Of a stretch of DNA of 64,000 bases, positions 43,083-52,266 are shown one piece after another. Source of the DNA: Shinella sp. CPCC 101442 (GTDB taxonomy: Bacteria; Pseudomonadota; Alphaproteobacteria; Rhizobiales; Rhizobiaceae); assembly GCF_024704725.1 (NCBI RefSeq), contig NZ_JALIQS010000001.1, forward strand, positions 372,001-436,000. Direction: 5' to 3'. Positions within the stretch are counted from its first letter, which is position 1. The number at the start of each line of letters is the position of its first letter. Both the position numbers and the translations under genes were made by a program. Below the pieces are notes generated by a model that did not search any database, was not told where the DNA came from, and saw only the letters and a list, made by a program, of their open reading frames with translations.

Positions 43083-43487
43083 ATGATAGACATACCGGAC
43101 CAGATCTCGACCGCATGGTTCGCCGCCGCCTCGGTGGCGTTCCTCGCAAAACACTTCCTGGCGGATTTTCTCTTGCAGACGGACTGGATGGCGGCGGGCA
43201 AGGACCGGCCGGAAGGCTGGCTCCTGCCGCTTGCCGCCCACGCCGGCTTGCATGGCGCGATGACCGGTATGCTCTTCCTCGCCGTCGCCCCGTCGATGGC
43301 CTGGCTGGGGCTCGTCGATATGCTCGTGCACGGCGCCATCGACCGCCTGAAGAGCATTTCGACGCGCCGCAAGGCCCTGACCCCGCGCCAGACCGCGTTC
43401 TGGTGGCTGTTCGGCCTCGACCAGACGCTGCATCACCTCACCCATATCGGCCTTGCGATCCTTCTCGCCGCCGGATCTGCCGCTTAG
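43083..43487 (+). CDS. DUF3307 membrane protein
   Basis: A 134-residue protein with about four hydrophobic segments (TAWFAAASVAFLAKHFLADF; LLPLAAHAGLHGAMTGMLFL; AWLGLVDMLVHGAIDRLKSI; HHLTHIGLAILLAAG). His and Asp residues inside membrane segments (HFLADFLLQTDW, HGAIDRLK, GLDQTLHHLTH) are the DUF3307 hallmark. Function is unknown. It has a GGATTGG patch just before the ATG and stands alone after the sugar isomerase. Its stop runs into a dispersed palindromic repeat. Confidence 0.85.
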   Translation: MIDIPDQISTAWFAAASVAFLAKHFLADFLLQTDWMAAGKDRPEGWLLPLAAHAGLHGAMTGMLFLAVAPSMAWLGLVDMLVHGAIDRLKSISTRRKALTPRQTAFWWLFGLDQTLHHLTHIGLAILLAAGSAA

Positions 43488-43536
43488 CGCATTTCCGGAC
43501 ATAAAACCGCTTCGCACTTTTGCTGGAGACGATTTA
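43487..43536. repeat. Dispersed intergenic palindromic repeat, copy A
   Basis: GCGCATTTCCGGACATAAAA followed by CCGCTTCGCACTTTTGCTGGA. It aligns with copy B at 57945-57991 (GCGATTCCGGG..., CGCTGCGCACTTTGCCGGA). It is an imperfect palindrome sitting directly after a stop codon, as rhizobial intergenic repeats often do. Confidence 0.6.
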
Positions 43537-44406
43537 GGACAGCGCCTCGCGCAGCAGGAGATCCGTGAGCGCGAACTGGTCGGCGAACCAGCGATCCGCC
43601 GCGTGCCACATCAATGGCGCCAGCTTGATATCATGGCCGCCGCGCGTATCCGTCTCGACAAGACCGACATCGCGCGCCGCCTCGACGATACGGCGCACAT
43701 GTGTGCGCGAAACACCCGTCTGCACCGCCAGCCGCTGGTAGCCGGTCGCGACGACCGCACCGTCGTTGCCCTGCGCGCCGCGTAGAAGAAGCAGCATGAT
43801 CATGTAGCCGCAGTCATGCGCAAGGAACGGCGCAAGCGGAAGGTGCCGGCGGATGAGGCGACTGATATCGGGCAGATGCGCCAGCGTGGCGCGGCGCATG
43901 CCCTTGTGCAACGTCGTGTCCGGTGGCCCCTTCCGCCCTTCAGTCGGCGAGAGGCCGAGCGACGAAAGCCCGTCCAGAAGAACGCCGAGCACCTTCGCGT
44001 CGCGCGCCAGAAGCGCATTGCTCGGCACGAGCAGGCGCACGCGCCGGTCGGAGGCGTGGGGCTGCTGGGAGAGAAAACCATATTTGCGAAGGTAGGAGAC
44101 CTGCGCCTCGACGCGGTTGCGGCTGGCAACGCCGAGGTCCGTCACCTCCCGCTGAAGGCGACCGAGCGTCAGCCAGGTGGAGGACTGCGCGGTATCCTGG
44201 CCGGCATGCAGTGCCAGGACCGCGAGGTAACAGAGAAAACGCCCCTCCTCAAGGATAAGCCGGTTGAAGAGATGGTTTCCTTCATAGAGCGCCAGCTTGC
44301 CGGCTATCACGCGGTCGCGAGCCTCGGCAAATCCCGGTGCGGCCAAAAATTGGTACGGCGGCACGCGAAACGCCACCGAGGCGTCGTCGAAACGAACCTG
44401 ATCCAT
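43534..44406 (-). CDS. Helix-turn-helix protein of unknown family (probable regulator)
   Basis: A 290-residue protein not assigned to a named family. Two winged-helix-like segments can be seen: about residues 76-135 (TWLTLGRLQREVTDLGVASR, NRVEAQVSYLRKYGFLSQQP, DRRVRLLVPSNALL) and about 220-280 (YQRLAVQTGVSRTHVRRIVE, AARDVGLVETDTRGGHDIKL). No ligand-binding or catalytic motif is evident. It is divergent from an AraC-type regulator across a 253-bp region without other features. A DNA-binding role is the reasonable inference. Confidence 0.7.
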   Translation of the reverse strand: MDQVRFDDASVAFRVPPYQFLAAPGFAEARDRVIAGKLALYEGNHLFNRLILEEGRFLCYLAVLALHAGQDTAQSSTWLTLGRLQREVTDLGVASRNRVEAQVSYLRKYGFLSQQPHASDRRVRLLVPSNALLARDAKVLGVLLDGLSSLGLSPTEGRKGPPDTTLHKGMRRATLAHLPDISRLIRRHLPLAPFLAHDCGYMIMLLLLRGAQGNDGAVVATGYQRLAVQTGVSRTHVRRIVEAARDVGLVETDTRGGHDIKLAPLMWHAADRWFADQFALTDLLLREALS

Positions 44407-44659
44407 GCTGCTCCCCTATTCGGATCAGCGCCCTGCCCGGCGCCGGGATCTAAAAGACCCAATATTCTCCATGGGGTTCGAGTGGGCGCGAACTGTCAAT
44501 CGTGGCAACTCATGCATGCATCAATATGAGACGCAGCGACAAAAGAATGATACGCAGTGCCAAACCGCCCCAACCCCTCGCCTTGCGAATTTCCAGGAAC
44601 CTTCGCCCGTTTAAGGACTTGAGGGGTATATGCCCGCAGCCTAATGATCGTGAATCGCA

Positions 44660-45709
44660 ATGAGTTCTGCCGACAAGCTGCTCTCCAACTCCGTAACCGC
44701 CCGGGCCGGTGCAGACGTTCGCCGGGCAAGCCACCTCTTCGCCGAAACGCTGGATCCGGTGTTTCGCACCACGCTTCTGACGCCGGAGCGGCCGGACAAC
44801 TTCCACGCCGAGCTTTCCACCTATTTCATGGGGCCAGCTCTGCTCTTCGCCGCCGACATGGCCGGCACGACTTATACATTCTCCCGCGACCTGCGCAGGA
44901 TCGCCCGCACCGGGCTCGACCTCATCCTCGTTCAGGTGACGCTCGATGGCGGCGACATCCGCACCGTCAACGGCGAGATCCTCCATGTCGAGGCCGGTGA
45001 TATCTCCATGTTCGACCTCTCACGCCCCATGCAGGCCGAAACGCAAGGCTGCCGCAATCTCACGCTCGTGCTGCCGCGCCACATGCTCTTCGGCAAGGAT
45101 GTGCAGAATGACGCTCTGCACGGTCTCGTCCTCAAACGCCCGACCAGCACGGCACGGCTGATCGGCAGCCATCTGCGCACTCTCTTCGAAGACCTCTCGG
45201 ACATTACCCAAGCCGAAGCGCCGGCAATCGTTGCCGCCACGGCAAACCTCGTCACCAATCTCGTCGGCCCGCAGATCAACGATCGCAGCCAGCCTTCCCC
45301 GACCGTGCGCGGGGCCGTCATCATGGAAATCCGGCGGTATATCGAGCAGCAAATGGCCCATCCGGATCTTGGCCCGGACCACCTCTGCAAGATGTTCGGC
45401 CTGTCGCGCGCCTCGCTCTACCGGCTTTTCGAGCCGGTCGGCGGCGTCACCGACTATATCCGCACCCGGCGCTTGCGCGCCGCGTTCGACACGCTGGCGA
45501 ATGATAACAAACGTACCGTCGGCGAAATCGCCTACGCCTCTGGTTTTCCTGATATTTCGGCGTTTTCCCGCGCCTTCCGCCACCAGTTCGGCATGAGCCC
45601 GAGCGAGGTGCGCGAGACAGGCGATCGCAAGCCCCGCCCCCTCAGTTCCGTCGAACGACAGGCTGCCGCGTCGGTCCATGACTGGCTGCGCATCATCGGC
45701 TCCCTGTAG
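44660..45709 (+). CDS. AraC-family transcriptional regulator
   Basis: A 349-residue regulator. The N-terminal part carries an AraC-binding-like sensor domain (DLILVQVTLDGGDIRTVNGE, EAGDISMFDLSRPMQ), and the last third is the double helix-turn-helix (GPDHLCKMFGLSRASLYRLF, VGEIAYASGFPDISAFSRAF, RHQFGMSPSEVRE). It lies 79 bp upstream of a polyamine-utilisation operon on the same strand and is its most likely controller. The ATG has a poor ribosome site, so the start may be slightly different. Confidence 0.9.
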   Translation: MSSADKLLSNSVTARAGADVRRASHLFAETLDPVFRTTLLTPERPDNFHAELSTYFMGPALLFAADMAGTTYTFSRDLRRIARTGLDLILVQVTLDGGDIRTVNGEILHVEAGDISMFDLSRPMQAETQGCRNLTLVLPRHMLFGKDVQNDALHGLVLKRPTSTARLIGSHLRTLFEDLSDITQAEAPAIVAATANLVTNLVGPQINDRSQPSPTVRGAVIMEIRRYIEQQMAHPDLGPDHLCKMFGLSRASLYRLFEPVGGVTDYIRTRRLRAAFDTLANDNKRTVGEIAYASGFPDISAFSRAFRHQFGMSPSEVRETGDRKPRPLSSVERQAAASVHDWLRIIGSL

Positions 45710-45748
45710 ACATCTTGCCGTTTGACAGCTGACATCACATCAAACAAT

Positions 45749-45760
45749 ATGTGATCACAT
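45749..45760. promoter_or_regulatory. Palindrome ATGTGATCACAT before the polyamine operon (candidate operator)
   Basis: A perfect 12-bp palindrome 29 bp before the first start codon, with a related half (GACATCACAT) 11 bp upstream. It is likely the site of a dimeric repressor or of the AraC-type protein encoded just upstream. Confidence 0.5.
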
Positions 45761-45788
45761 TTCTTGAATGAACCAGCTGGAGATCGGG

Positions 45789-47162
45789 ATGGAGAGGGCG
45801 AACCTGGAGGCGCGCGCCCGCGCGCTCATCGAGGCGGAAGCAGAGGTGTTTCGCGCGAAGAGGCCGCGTTGCGCCGCTGCGCATGACGAGGCGGCATCGG
45901 GCTTCTTCGATGGCGTACCGCAGCACTGGATGCTCGACTGGCCGACCCCCTTCCCCCTCGTCGTCGATCAGGCGAGCGGCGTCGACCTCGTCGATCTCGA
46001 CGGCAACCGCATCGTCGATGTCTGCCTCGGCGATACTGGCGCGATGTTCGGTCATGGCCCGGCCCCGGTTCTCGAAGCGCTGAAGAACACCGCTACGCGC
46101 GGCCTCACCACCATGCTGCCTTCCTCGGATGCGCAGATCGTCGGCCGCCTGCTGGTCGAACGATTCGGCCTGCCCCGCTGGCAACTGGGCGCGACGGCAA
46201 GCGACGCCAACCGCTTCGCCATCCGCATCGCCCGCGCCGTCACCGGCCGCGCCAAACTGCTGGTCTTCGACGGATGCTACCACGGCGCCGTGGATGACAC
46301 GCTGGTCGATCTCGTCGATGGCAAGACCATCTCCCGCCGCAACCTTCTCGGCCAGGTCCGCGACCTCGGCGAACTCACCGTTTCCATTCCCTTCAACGAT
46401 GAAGCGGCACTCGCAAAGGCGCTCGCGGCGCACGACATCGCCTGCGTTCTCGCCGAGCCGGTCATGACAAACTGCGGCATGATCCCGCCCGCGCCCGGTT
46501 TCCACGATGCGCTGCGTCGCCTGACGCGCGACGCCGGCACGCTGTTGCTCATCGACGAGACACATACGATCTCCACCGGCCTCGGCGGCTATTCCATCGT
46601 GCATGGTCTCGAGCCCGACCTCGTCGTCATGGGCAAGCCGATCGGCGGCGGCGTTCCCGTCAGTGTCTGGGGCATGACGCAGGCGATTTCCGACAAATTG
46701 CACGTCATCCGCCGCGAACAGAGCGGCCACGGCCATTCCGGCATCGGCACCACGCTCTCCGGCAGCGCATTGCAACTCGCCTGCCTGCGCGCCTGCCTCG
46801 AACATGTCATGACCGAGGATGCCTATCGCAGGATGCAGGCCAATGCCGACCGCATCGAAACCGGCTTCAAGGCGGCCATCGCCGCCGCCGGCCTCGACTG
46901 GACGGTTTCGCGCGTCGGCGCCCGGCTGGAAGTCGTCTTCTCGCCCGTGCCGGTGACGAATGCCGCCGAGGCCCGCGCTGCCGCTTCCGATGTGATCGAG
47001 GCCGCACTGCATCTCTCCATGCTGAATCTCGGCTACCTGCTGACCCCCTTCCACAATATGGTACTCGTCAGCCCTGCCCTGTCCGAAAAGCAGGCGGATG
47101 GCCTCGTCGAGGCCTTCGCGACCGTGCTTGGCCGCCTTGCCGAGCGGAGGGCCGCCGCGTGA
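45789..47162 (+). CDS. PLP-dependent class III aminotransferase (glutamate-1-semialdehyde-aminotransferase-like)
   Basis: A 457-residue fold-type I PLP enzyme. The cofactor lysine is in VVMGKPIGGGVPVSVWGM, the PLP-stacking Asp in LLLIDETHTISTG, and the substrate region in FDGCYHGAVDD, RGLTTMLPSSDAQIVGR. Length and motifs match GSA-like aminotransferases rather than a heme-pathway HemL, given the operon context. The ATG at 45789 has GGAG 6 nt upstream; an ATG 21 bases earlier is possible. It overlaps the next gene by four bases (GTGA). In polyamine or diamine breakdown it would remove the terminal amino group. Confidence 0.87.
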   Translation: MERANLEARARALIEAEAEVFRAKRPRCAAAHDEAASGFFDGVPQHWMLDWPTPFPLVVDQASGVDLVDLDGNRIVDVCLGDTGAMFGHGPAPVLEALKNTATRGLTTMLPSSDAQIVGRLLVERFGLPRWQLGATASDANRFAIRIARAVTGRAKLLVFDGCYHGAVDDTLVDLVDGKTISRRNLLGQVRDLGELTVSIPFNDEAALAKALAAHDIACVLAEPVMTNCGMIPPAPGFHDALRRLTRDAGTLLLIDETHTISTGLGGYSIVHGLEPDLVVMGKPIGGGVPVSVWGMTQAISDKLHVIRREQSGHGHSGIGTTLSGSALQLACLRACLEHVMTEDAYRRMQANADRIETGFKAAIAAAGLDWTVSRVGARLEVVFSPVPVTNAAEARAAASDVIEAALHLSMLNLGYLLTPFHNMVLVSPALSEKQADGLVEAFATVLGRLAERRAAA

Positions 47163-48547
47163 GCCGTGATCTCGCCACCCGCCCGCCGGAGGCAGCCGAT
47201 ATTGCCGAAGCTGAAGCCTTCCTCGCCGCGCATCCGGAAATCACGTCCTTCGATCTCGTGCTGATCGACCTCAACGGCATCGCGCGCGGAAAGATCATCC
47301 GCCGGCATGAGTTGCTGCCGATCTTCCGCTCCGGCCGACATCTGCCCGGCTCCATCCTCGGTCTCGACGTAACGGGCGAGGATGTCGAGGAGACCGGTCT
47401 CGTCTGGGCCGATGGCGATGCCGACCGCCGCGCCTGGCCCATCGCCGGCTCGCTCGTTCCATTGCCCTGGACGTCGCCTCCGCGCGGCGAAGTGCGCCTC
47501 GCGCTCTTCGAGCTGGACAGCGCACCGATGGCAGCCGACCCGCGCCATGCGCTGGCGCGTCAGGTCAAGCTGCTCGAAGCCGACGGTTTCCACCCGGTTC
47601 TCGCCTATGAGCTGGAATTCTACCTGCTCGACCGCGAACGGACGGCCGGTGGAGATTTCCAGCCGCTCCGCCTGCCGCTCTCGGGAGAACGGCCGGATGG
47701 TATCCAGGTCTATGGCGTCACCGAACTCGACCGGCTGGAACCGTTCATCGACGCGGTCTATCGCGGCGCGGAAGCGCAGGGCCTGCCCGTCGAAACCATG
47801 ATTTCGGAATATGCCCAGGGCCAGTTCGAGTTGACGCTGCGCCACGGCGGCGCGCTGCGTGCCGCCGACGATCTCGCCATGCTGAAGCGCCTTATCCGGG
47901 CGCTCGCCGTGCGCCACGGCATGATGGCCTGCTTCATGGCCAAACCCTTCGCGGGCCGTGCCGGCTCCGGCATGCATGTCCATGCGAGCCTTGCCGATGG
48001 CGCAGGCGACAATCTCTTCGCGGACCAAGGCGAGGCGCTTTCGCCGCTCCTGAAACAGGCCGTCGCGGGCCTTCTCGAAACCATGCACGAGTCCATGCTG
48101 GTCTTCGCCCCGCACTTCAATTCCTGGCGCCGTTTCTCCGCGCAGAGCTACGCGCCGACCACCCCCACCTGGGGCACCAACAACCGTAGCGTCGCGGTGC
48201 GTGTCCCCGCCGGCTCTCCTGCCGGCCGTCACCTCGAACAGCGCGCCGCCGGCATCGATTCCAATCCCTATCTGGTGGGCGCGACGGTGCTTGCCGGCAT
48301 GCGCAAGGGCATTCTCGCAAAGGCCGATCCCGGTCCGGAAACCACAGCCTATGCCGAGGCGACGGGTGACGAACTGCCACCGGACTGGCGTAGCGCCATC
48401 GAGACGGCGACACGCTCGCCTTTCCTGAAGGAAGCGCTCGGCGAACGGCTGCACCACGTCTACCTCGCCCTCAAGCGTGCGGAATACCGCCGCTTCGCCA
48501 GCGAAGTGACCGCGCTGGAACGCTCGCTCTACGGCGAGATCGTCTGA
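47159..48547 (+). CDS. Glutamine-synthetase-family enzyme, gamma-glutamylpolyamine synthetase-like
   Basis: A 462-residue GS-fold ligase. N-terminal beta-grasp: FDLVLIDLNGIARGKIIRRH. Catalytic part: FHPVLAYELEFYLLDRERTA, ISEYAQGQFELTLRHG, MAKPFAGRAGSGMHVHASLA, APTTPTWGTNNRSVAVRVP. The adenylylation Tyr loop of housekeeping GlnA is not seen. Such GS variants (PuuA, GlnA3) glutamylate putrescine, spermidine or other amines with ATP. It starts with GTG inside the aminotransferase stop, and the third gene encodes an acetylpolyamine amidohydrolase, supporting a polyamine substrate. Confidence 0.9.
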   Translation: MSRDLATRPPEAADIAEAEAFLAAHPEITSFDLVLIDLNGIARGKIIRRHELLPIFRSGRHLPGSILGLDVTGEDVEETGLVWADGDADRRAWPIAGSLVPLPWTSPPRGEVRLALFELDSAPMAADPRHALARQVKLLEADGFHPVLAYELEFYLLDRERTAGGDFQPLRLPLSGERPDGIQVYGVTELDRLEPFIDAVYRGAEAQGLPVETMISEYAQGQFELTLRHGGALRAADDLAMLKRLIRALAVRHGMMACFMAKPFAGRAGSGMHVHASLADGAGDNLFADQGEALSPLLKQAVAGLLETMHESMLVFAPHFNSWRRFSAQSYAPTTPTWGTNNRSVAVRVPAGSPAGRHLEQRAAGIDSNPYLVGATVLAGMRKGILAKADPGPETTAYAEATGDELPPDWRSAIETATRSPFLKEALGERLHHVYLALKRAEYRRFASEVTALERSLYGEIV

Positions 48548-48549
48548 CC

Positions 48550-49584
48550 ATGAAAACCTTCTACACCGCCGATCATAACCTGCATCACAGCGGCATGGAG
48601 CTCTCCTTCGGCCGCATCGTGGAAACCTTCGAAAAGCCGGTGCGCGCCGAAATCGTCCTGAAACGCGTGCAGGACGTCGGCCTCGGCCCTGTTCTGGAAC
48701 CGGCATCCTACGACCGCGCCATCATCGAACGCATCCACACGCCCGACTATCTGGATTTTCTGGAAAGCGTCTTCGCCGAGTGGCGGGCGGCCGGGCGCGA
48801 CGGCGAGGTCTGGCCCTATAGCTGGCGCCACCGCTCCATGCCGATGATCGACGCCCCGCCCGCGGGCCTCGACGCACGGCTCTCCTACTATTCCTTCGAC
48901 ATGGCCGGGTCTATCACCGAGACGACATGGCAAGCCGCCAAACGGGCCGCCCACACCGCGCTTGCCGGCGCCGATGTCGTGCTCGCGGGCGAGCGGGCCG
49001 CCTTCTCGCTCTGCCGCCCGCCCGGCCACCATGCGGGGCGCGACTTCTTCGGTGGCTACTGCTACCTCAACAACGCCGCCATCGCCGCCCAGCGCTTTCT
49101 CGACAACGGCCATGCGCGCGTCGCGATCTTCGACGTCGATTACCACCACGGCAACGGCACGCAGGAAATCTTCTACGACCGCGACGACGTGCTGCTGGCA
49201 AGCCTGCACGGCGACCCGGATTTCGAATTCCCCTTCCATCTCGGCTATGCCCGCGAACGCGGCGCCGGCAATGGCGAAGGCCACAATCTCAACTATCCCT
49301 TGCCCGCCGGCACGACATGGCCGGAATGGCAAACCGCCTTCGAGGACGCGCACGAAAAAATCCGCGCCTACGCTCCGACCGCCCTCGTCATCTCGCTCGG
49401 CGTCGATACGTTCAAGGACGATCCGATCTCGCAGTTCAAGCTGGAGAGCGAGCACTTTACGACCATCGGCCGCCGCATCGCCGATTTGAACCTGCCGACG
49501 CTGTTCGTCATGGAAGGCGGCTACGCTGTCGACGCACTCGGCGTCAACGCCGTGAATGTGCTACAGGGGTTTGAAGGCGCCTGA
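48550..49584 (+). CDS. Acetylpolyamine amidohydrolase (class II histone-deacetylase-like)
   Basis: A 344-residue zinc hydrolase of the HDAC superfamily. The catalytic His pair is in RPPGHHAGRDFFGGYCYLNN, the zinc Asp-x-His in DVDYHHGNGTQEIF, the second zinc Asp in SLGVDTFKDDPI, and the late glycine loop in FVMEGGYAVDALGV. The HSGMELSFGRIVETFEKPVR start and DPDFEFPFHLGYARE loop are those of bacterial acetylpolyamine deacetylases (AphA type, about 340 residues). It starts 2 bp after the preceding stop. It would free acetylated polyamines for glutamylation or transamination. Confidence 0.93.
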   Translation: MKTFYTADHNLHHSGMELSFGRIVETFEKPVRAEIVLKRVQDVGLGPVLEPASYDRAIIERIHTPDYLDFLESVFAEWRAAGRDGEVWPYSWRHRSMPMIDAPPAGLDARLSYYSFDMAGSITETTWQAAKRAAHTALAGADVVLAGERAAFSLCRPPGHHAGRDFFGGYCYLNNAAIAAQRFLDNGHARVAIFDVDYHHGNGTQEIFYDRDDVLLASLHGDPDFEFPFHLGYARERGAGNGEGHNLNYPLPAGTTWPEWQTAFEDAHEKIRAYAPTALVISLGVDTFKDDPISQFKLESEHFTTIGRRIADLNLPTLFVMEGGYAVDALGVNAVNVLQGFEGA

Positions 49585-49591
49585 GGCGCCC

Positions 49592-50740
49592 TCACACGTC
49601 CTTGTGCAGGTTGTTGCGCGACAGGTTCTTCACGTCGCGCTCGCCGCACAGTGCCATGGTGATGTCGAGTTCCTTGCGGATGATCTCGAGCGTGCGGCGC
49701 ACGCCGGCCTTGCCGCCGGCACCGAGGCCATAGAGGAAGGGACGGCCGATATAGGTGCCCTTGGCGCCATAGCAGAGCGCTTTCAGCACATCCTGGCCGG
49801 AGCGGATGCCGCCATCGAGATGGACCTCCATCTTGTCGCCGACGGCATCGACGATGCGCGGCAGCATGCTGATCGAGGAGGCAGCGCCGTCGAGCTGGCG
49901 GCCGCCGTGGTTGGAGACGATGATGGCGTCCGCGCCGCTGCCGAGCGACATGCGCGCGTCCTCTTCGTCAAGGATGCCCTTGAGGATCAGCTTGCCGCCC
50001 CAGCGGTCGCGGATCCACTCGATATCTTTCCAGGAGAGCTGCGGGTCGAACTGTTCCGACGTCCAGGACGAGAGCGACGACAGGTCTCCGACACCCTTGG
50101 CGTGGCCGACGATGTTGCCGAAGGTGCGGCGCTTGGTGCCAAGCATGTCAAGGCACCAGAAGGGGCGCGTCGCCATCTGCCAAAGATGTTTCGGCGTGAA
50201 GCGCGGCGGGGCGGAGAGGCCGTTGCGCAGGTCCTTGTGGCGCTGGCCGAGGATCTGCAAGTCGAGTGTCAGCACCAGCGCCGAGCACCCCGCCGCCTTG
50301 GCGCGGTCGATGAGGTTGAGGACGAAATCCCTGTCCTGCATCACGTAGAGCTGGAACCAGAAGGGCTTTGACGTGACCGAGCGCACATCCTCGATCGAGC
50401 AGATGCTCATCGTGGAGAGCGTGAAGGGCACGCCGAATTCTTCGGCGGCCTGGGCTGCCAGCATTTCACCATCGGCGTGCTGCATGCCGGTAAAGCCCGT
50501 CGGCGCGATGGCGACGGGCATGGATACCTTCTCGCCGATCATCTCGCTGGCAAGCGAGCGATTGGTCATGTCGACGAGCACGCGCTGGCGCAGCTTGACC
50601 TTGTGGAAATCCTCTTCGTTGGCCCGGTAGGTGCCCTCGGTCCAGGCGCCGGAATCCGCATATTCGAAGAACATTTTCGGCACACGACGGCGTGCCTGTT
50701 CCTTGAGGTCTGCGATCGTCAGGGCCTGCTCTACGCTCAT
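49592..50740 (-). CDS. lldD: L-lactate dehydrogenase (FMN-dependent, LldD type)
   Basis: A 382-residue flavoenzyme oxidising L-lactate to pyruvate at the membrane. FMN and catalytic features: AIAPTGFTGMQHADGEMLAA, FWFQLYVMQDRDFVLNLIDR, LTLDLQILGQRHKDLRNG, LKGILDEEDARMSLG, and SNHGGRQLDGAASS containing the catalytic His and Arg. GAGGA 6 nt before the ATG at 50740 sets the start. Glycolate and mandelate oxidases share the fold, but the length and GGRQLDG pattern are those of LldD. Its upstream region has two TCATTTG direct repeats (50860-50890), a possible regulator site. Confidence 0.92.
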   Translation of the reverse strand: MSVEQALTIADLKEQARRRVPKMFFEYADSGAWTEGTYRANEEDFHKVKLRQRVLVDMTNRSLASEMIGEKVSMPVAIAPTGFTGMQHADGEMLAAQAAEEFGVPFTLSTMSICSIEDVRSVTSKPFWFQLYVMQDRDFVLNLIDRAKAAGCSALVLTLDLQILGQRHKDLRNGLSAPPRFTPKHLWQMATRPFWCLDMLGTKRRTFGNIVGHAKGVGDLSSLSSWTSEQFDPQLSWKDIEWIRDRWGGKLILKGILDEEDARMSLGSGADAIIVSNHGGRQLDGAASSISMLPRIVDAVGDKMEVHLDGGIRSGQDVLKALCYGAKGTYIGRPFLYGLGAGGKAGVRRTLEIIRKELDITMALCGERDVKNLSRNNLHKDV

Positions 50741-50916
50741 GATGTCCTCACACCTGTCGGGCCGTAGCCACGACATTCCGTTTCATCGGGGGATGGCAAT
50801 CTTTAAGAGGAGGATGGAGACGCGGCAAGAGCGAGCGGGAACATTCTCTTGCAAATGATCTATTTACAAATGAAATATTTCCATTCGCCTCTGCGATGAA
50901 CCTCGTAGGCACATTC

Positions 50917-50954
50917 AAAAACGAATACGCCCTCCCGGCAGAACCGGAAGGGCG
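50917..50954 (-). terminator. Intrinsic terminator after fba
   Basis: In the minus-strand RNA CGCCCTTCCGG pairs with CCGGGAGGGCG around a 5-nt loop, followed by TATTCG and a run of five T. It lies 22 bp past the aldolase stop. Confidence 0.7.
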
Positions 50955-50975
50955 CTGGACGATCTGTGACCGCGC

Positions 50976-52019
50976 TTACTTCGTGGCGTAGAACTTCGCC
51001 ATGTCAGGCAGGCGCTTGGTGCGGATGCTTGAGGCCTTGCCGGCGGTGCGGAAGGCTTCGAAGCGCTCGCGGCAGACTTCCTGCATGCGGGCGGTCGCCG
51101 GCTTCAGGTAGGTGCGCGGGTCGAAATTGTCAGGCTTTTCCTTGAAGTTCTTGCGGATCGTGCCGGTCATGGCGAGGCGCAGGTCGGTATCGATATTGAC
51201 CTTGCGCACGCCGAGCGGGATCGCCTTCTGGATTTCGGCGACCGGAACACCCCAGGTCTGCTTCATCTCGCCGCCATAGGCGGTGAAGAGGTCCTGCAGG
51301 TCCTGCGGTACGGACGACGAGCCGTGCATGACGAGATGCGTGTTCGGCAGCTTCTTGTTGATCTTGGCGATCGTCTCGATCGACAGGATGTCGCCATCGG
51401 GTGCGCGGGTGAACTTGTAGGCGCCGTGGCTGGTGCCGATGGCGACCGCAAGCGCATCGACGCCGGTCTTGGAGACGAAGTCCAGCGCCTGGTCCGGATC
51501 GGTCAACAGCTCGTCGCGCGTCAGTTTGCCTTCAAAGCCGTGGCCGTCTTCCTTCTCGCCGGCGCCCGTTTCCAGGTTGCCGAGACAGCCAAGCTCACCT
51601 TCGACCGAAACACCGGCCGCATGCGCGATCTTCACGACCTCGGCCGTGACGTCGACATTGTATTCGTAGCTGGCGATCGACTTGCCGTCGGCGAGCAGCG
51701 AGCCGTCCATCATGACGGAGGTGAAGCCGTTGGTGATGGCCGAGATGCAGGTCGAGGGCTGGTCGCCGTGATCGAGATGCAGGCAGACCGGGATGTGCGG
51801 GTATTCTTCGGCCGCGCCCAGGATGAGGTGACGCAGGAACGCATCGCCCGCATAGGAGCGCGCACCGCGGCTTGCCTGCAGGATCACCGGGGAGTCCGTC
51901 GCATCCGCCGCACGCATGACCGCCTGGACATATTCCAGGTTGTTGACGTTGAATGCCGGCAGTGCGTAGTCGTTCTCCGCTGCGTGGTCGAGCAATTGCC
52001 GCATGGTGATCAATGCCAT
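50976..52019 (-). CDS. fba: Fructose-bisphosphate aldolase, class II
   Basis: Zinc-dependent aldol cleavage of fructose 1,6-bisphosphate in glycolysis/gluconeogenesis, 347 residues. Zinc and phosphate residues are in [65 protein letters not shown] and [14 protein letters not shown]; the ending [20 protein letters not shown] matches the CbbA-type subfamily common in alphaproteobacteria. GGAGGACAGG before the ATG is very strong. It stands as a single gene with terminators on both sides. Confidence 0.95.
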   Translation of the reverse strand: MALITMRQLLDHAAENDYALPAFNVNNLEYVQAVMRAADATDSPVILQASRGARSYAGDAFLRHLILGAAEEYPHIPVCLHLDHGDQPSTCISAITNGFTSVMMDGSLLADGKSIASYEYNVDVTAEVVKIAHAAGVSVEGELGCLGNLETGAGEKEDGHGFEGKLTRDELLTDPDQALDFVSKTGVDALAVAIGTSHGAYKFTRAPDGDILSIETIAKINKKLPNTHLVMHGSSSVPQDLQDLFTAYGGEMKQTWGVPVAEIQKAIPLGVRKVNIDTDLRLAMTGTIRKNFKEKPDNFDPRTYLKPATARMQEVCRERFEAFRTAGKASSIRTKRLPDMAKFYATK

Positions 52020-52162
52020 TCCTGTCCTCCTTTAGGATGCTGATTTCACGGGTTCGCGGCACTATTCACAGAACGGTCCGCCATATGCAACAGGCCTCAA
52101 AGACCGCAGTGTAAGCCAAATCGATTAAATGGCATAAGCGAAATAAATTTCCCGTGGATAGG

Positions 52163-52194
52163 GTAAAAATCCGGCCCGCTCGCGCGGGCCGGAT
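52163..52194 (-). terminator. Intrinsic terminator after ftsK
   Basis: ATCCGGCCCG and CGGGCCGGAT form a perfect stem around CGCGAG, followed by TTTTT in the minus-strand transcript. It lies about 70 bp past the ftsK stop and upstream of the aldolase promoter. Confidence 0.8.
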
Positions 52195-52266
52195 CCGGAA
52201 AATCCATCCATTTCAAATAAGTAGGACAAATGCCCGACGGCTGGGCAATCGCCGCCGGAGAAAATG

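Noticed and set aside
45749-45760. ATGTGATCACAT as a CRP site
   Set aside because: CRP sites have a 6-bp spacer between TGTGA and TCACA; here the arms are fused, so a different regulator is more likely.
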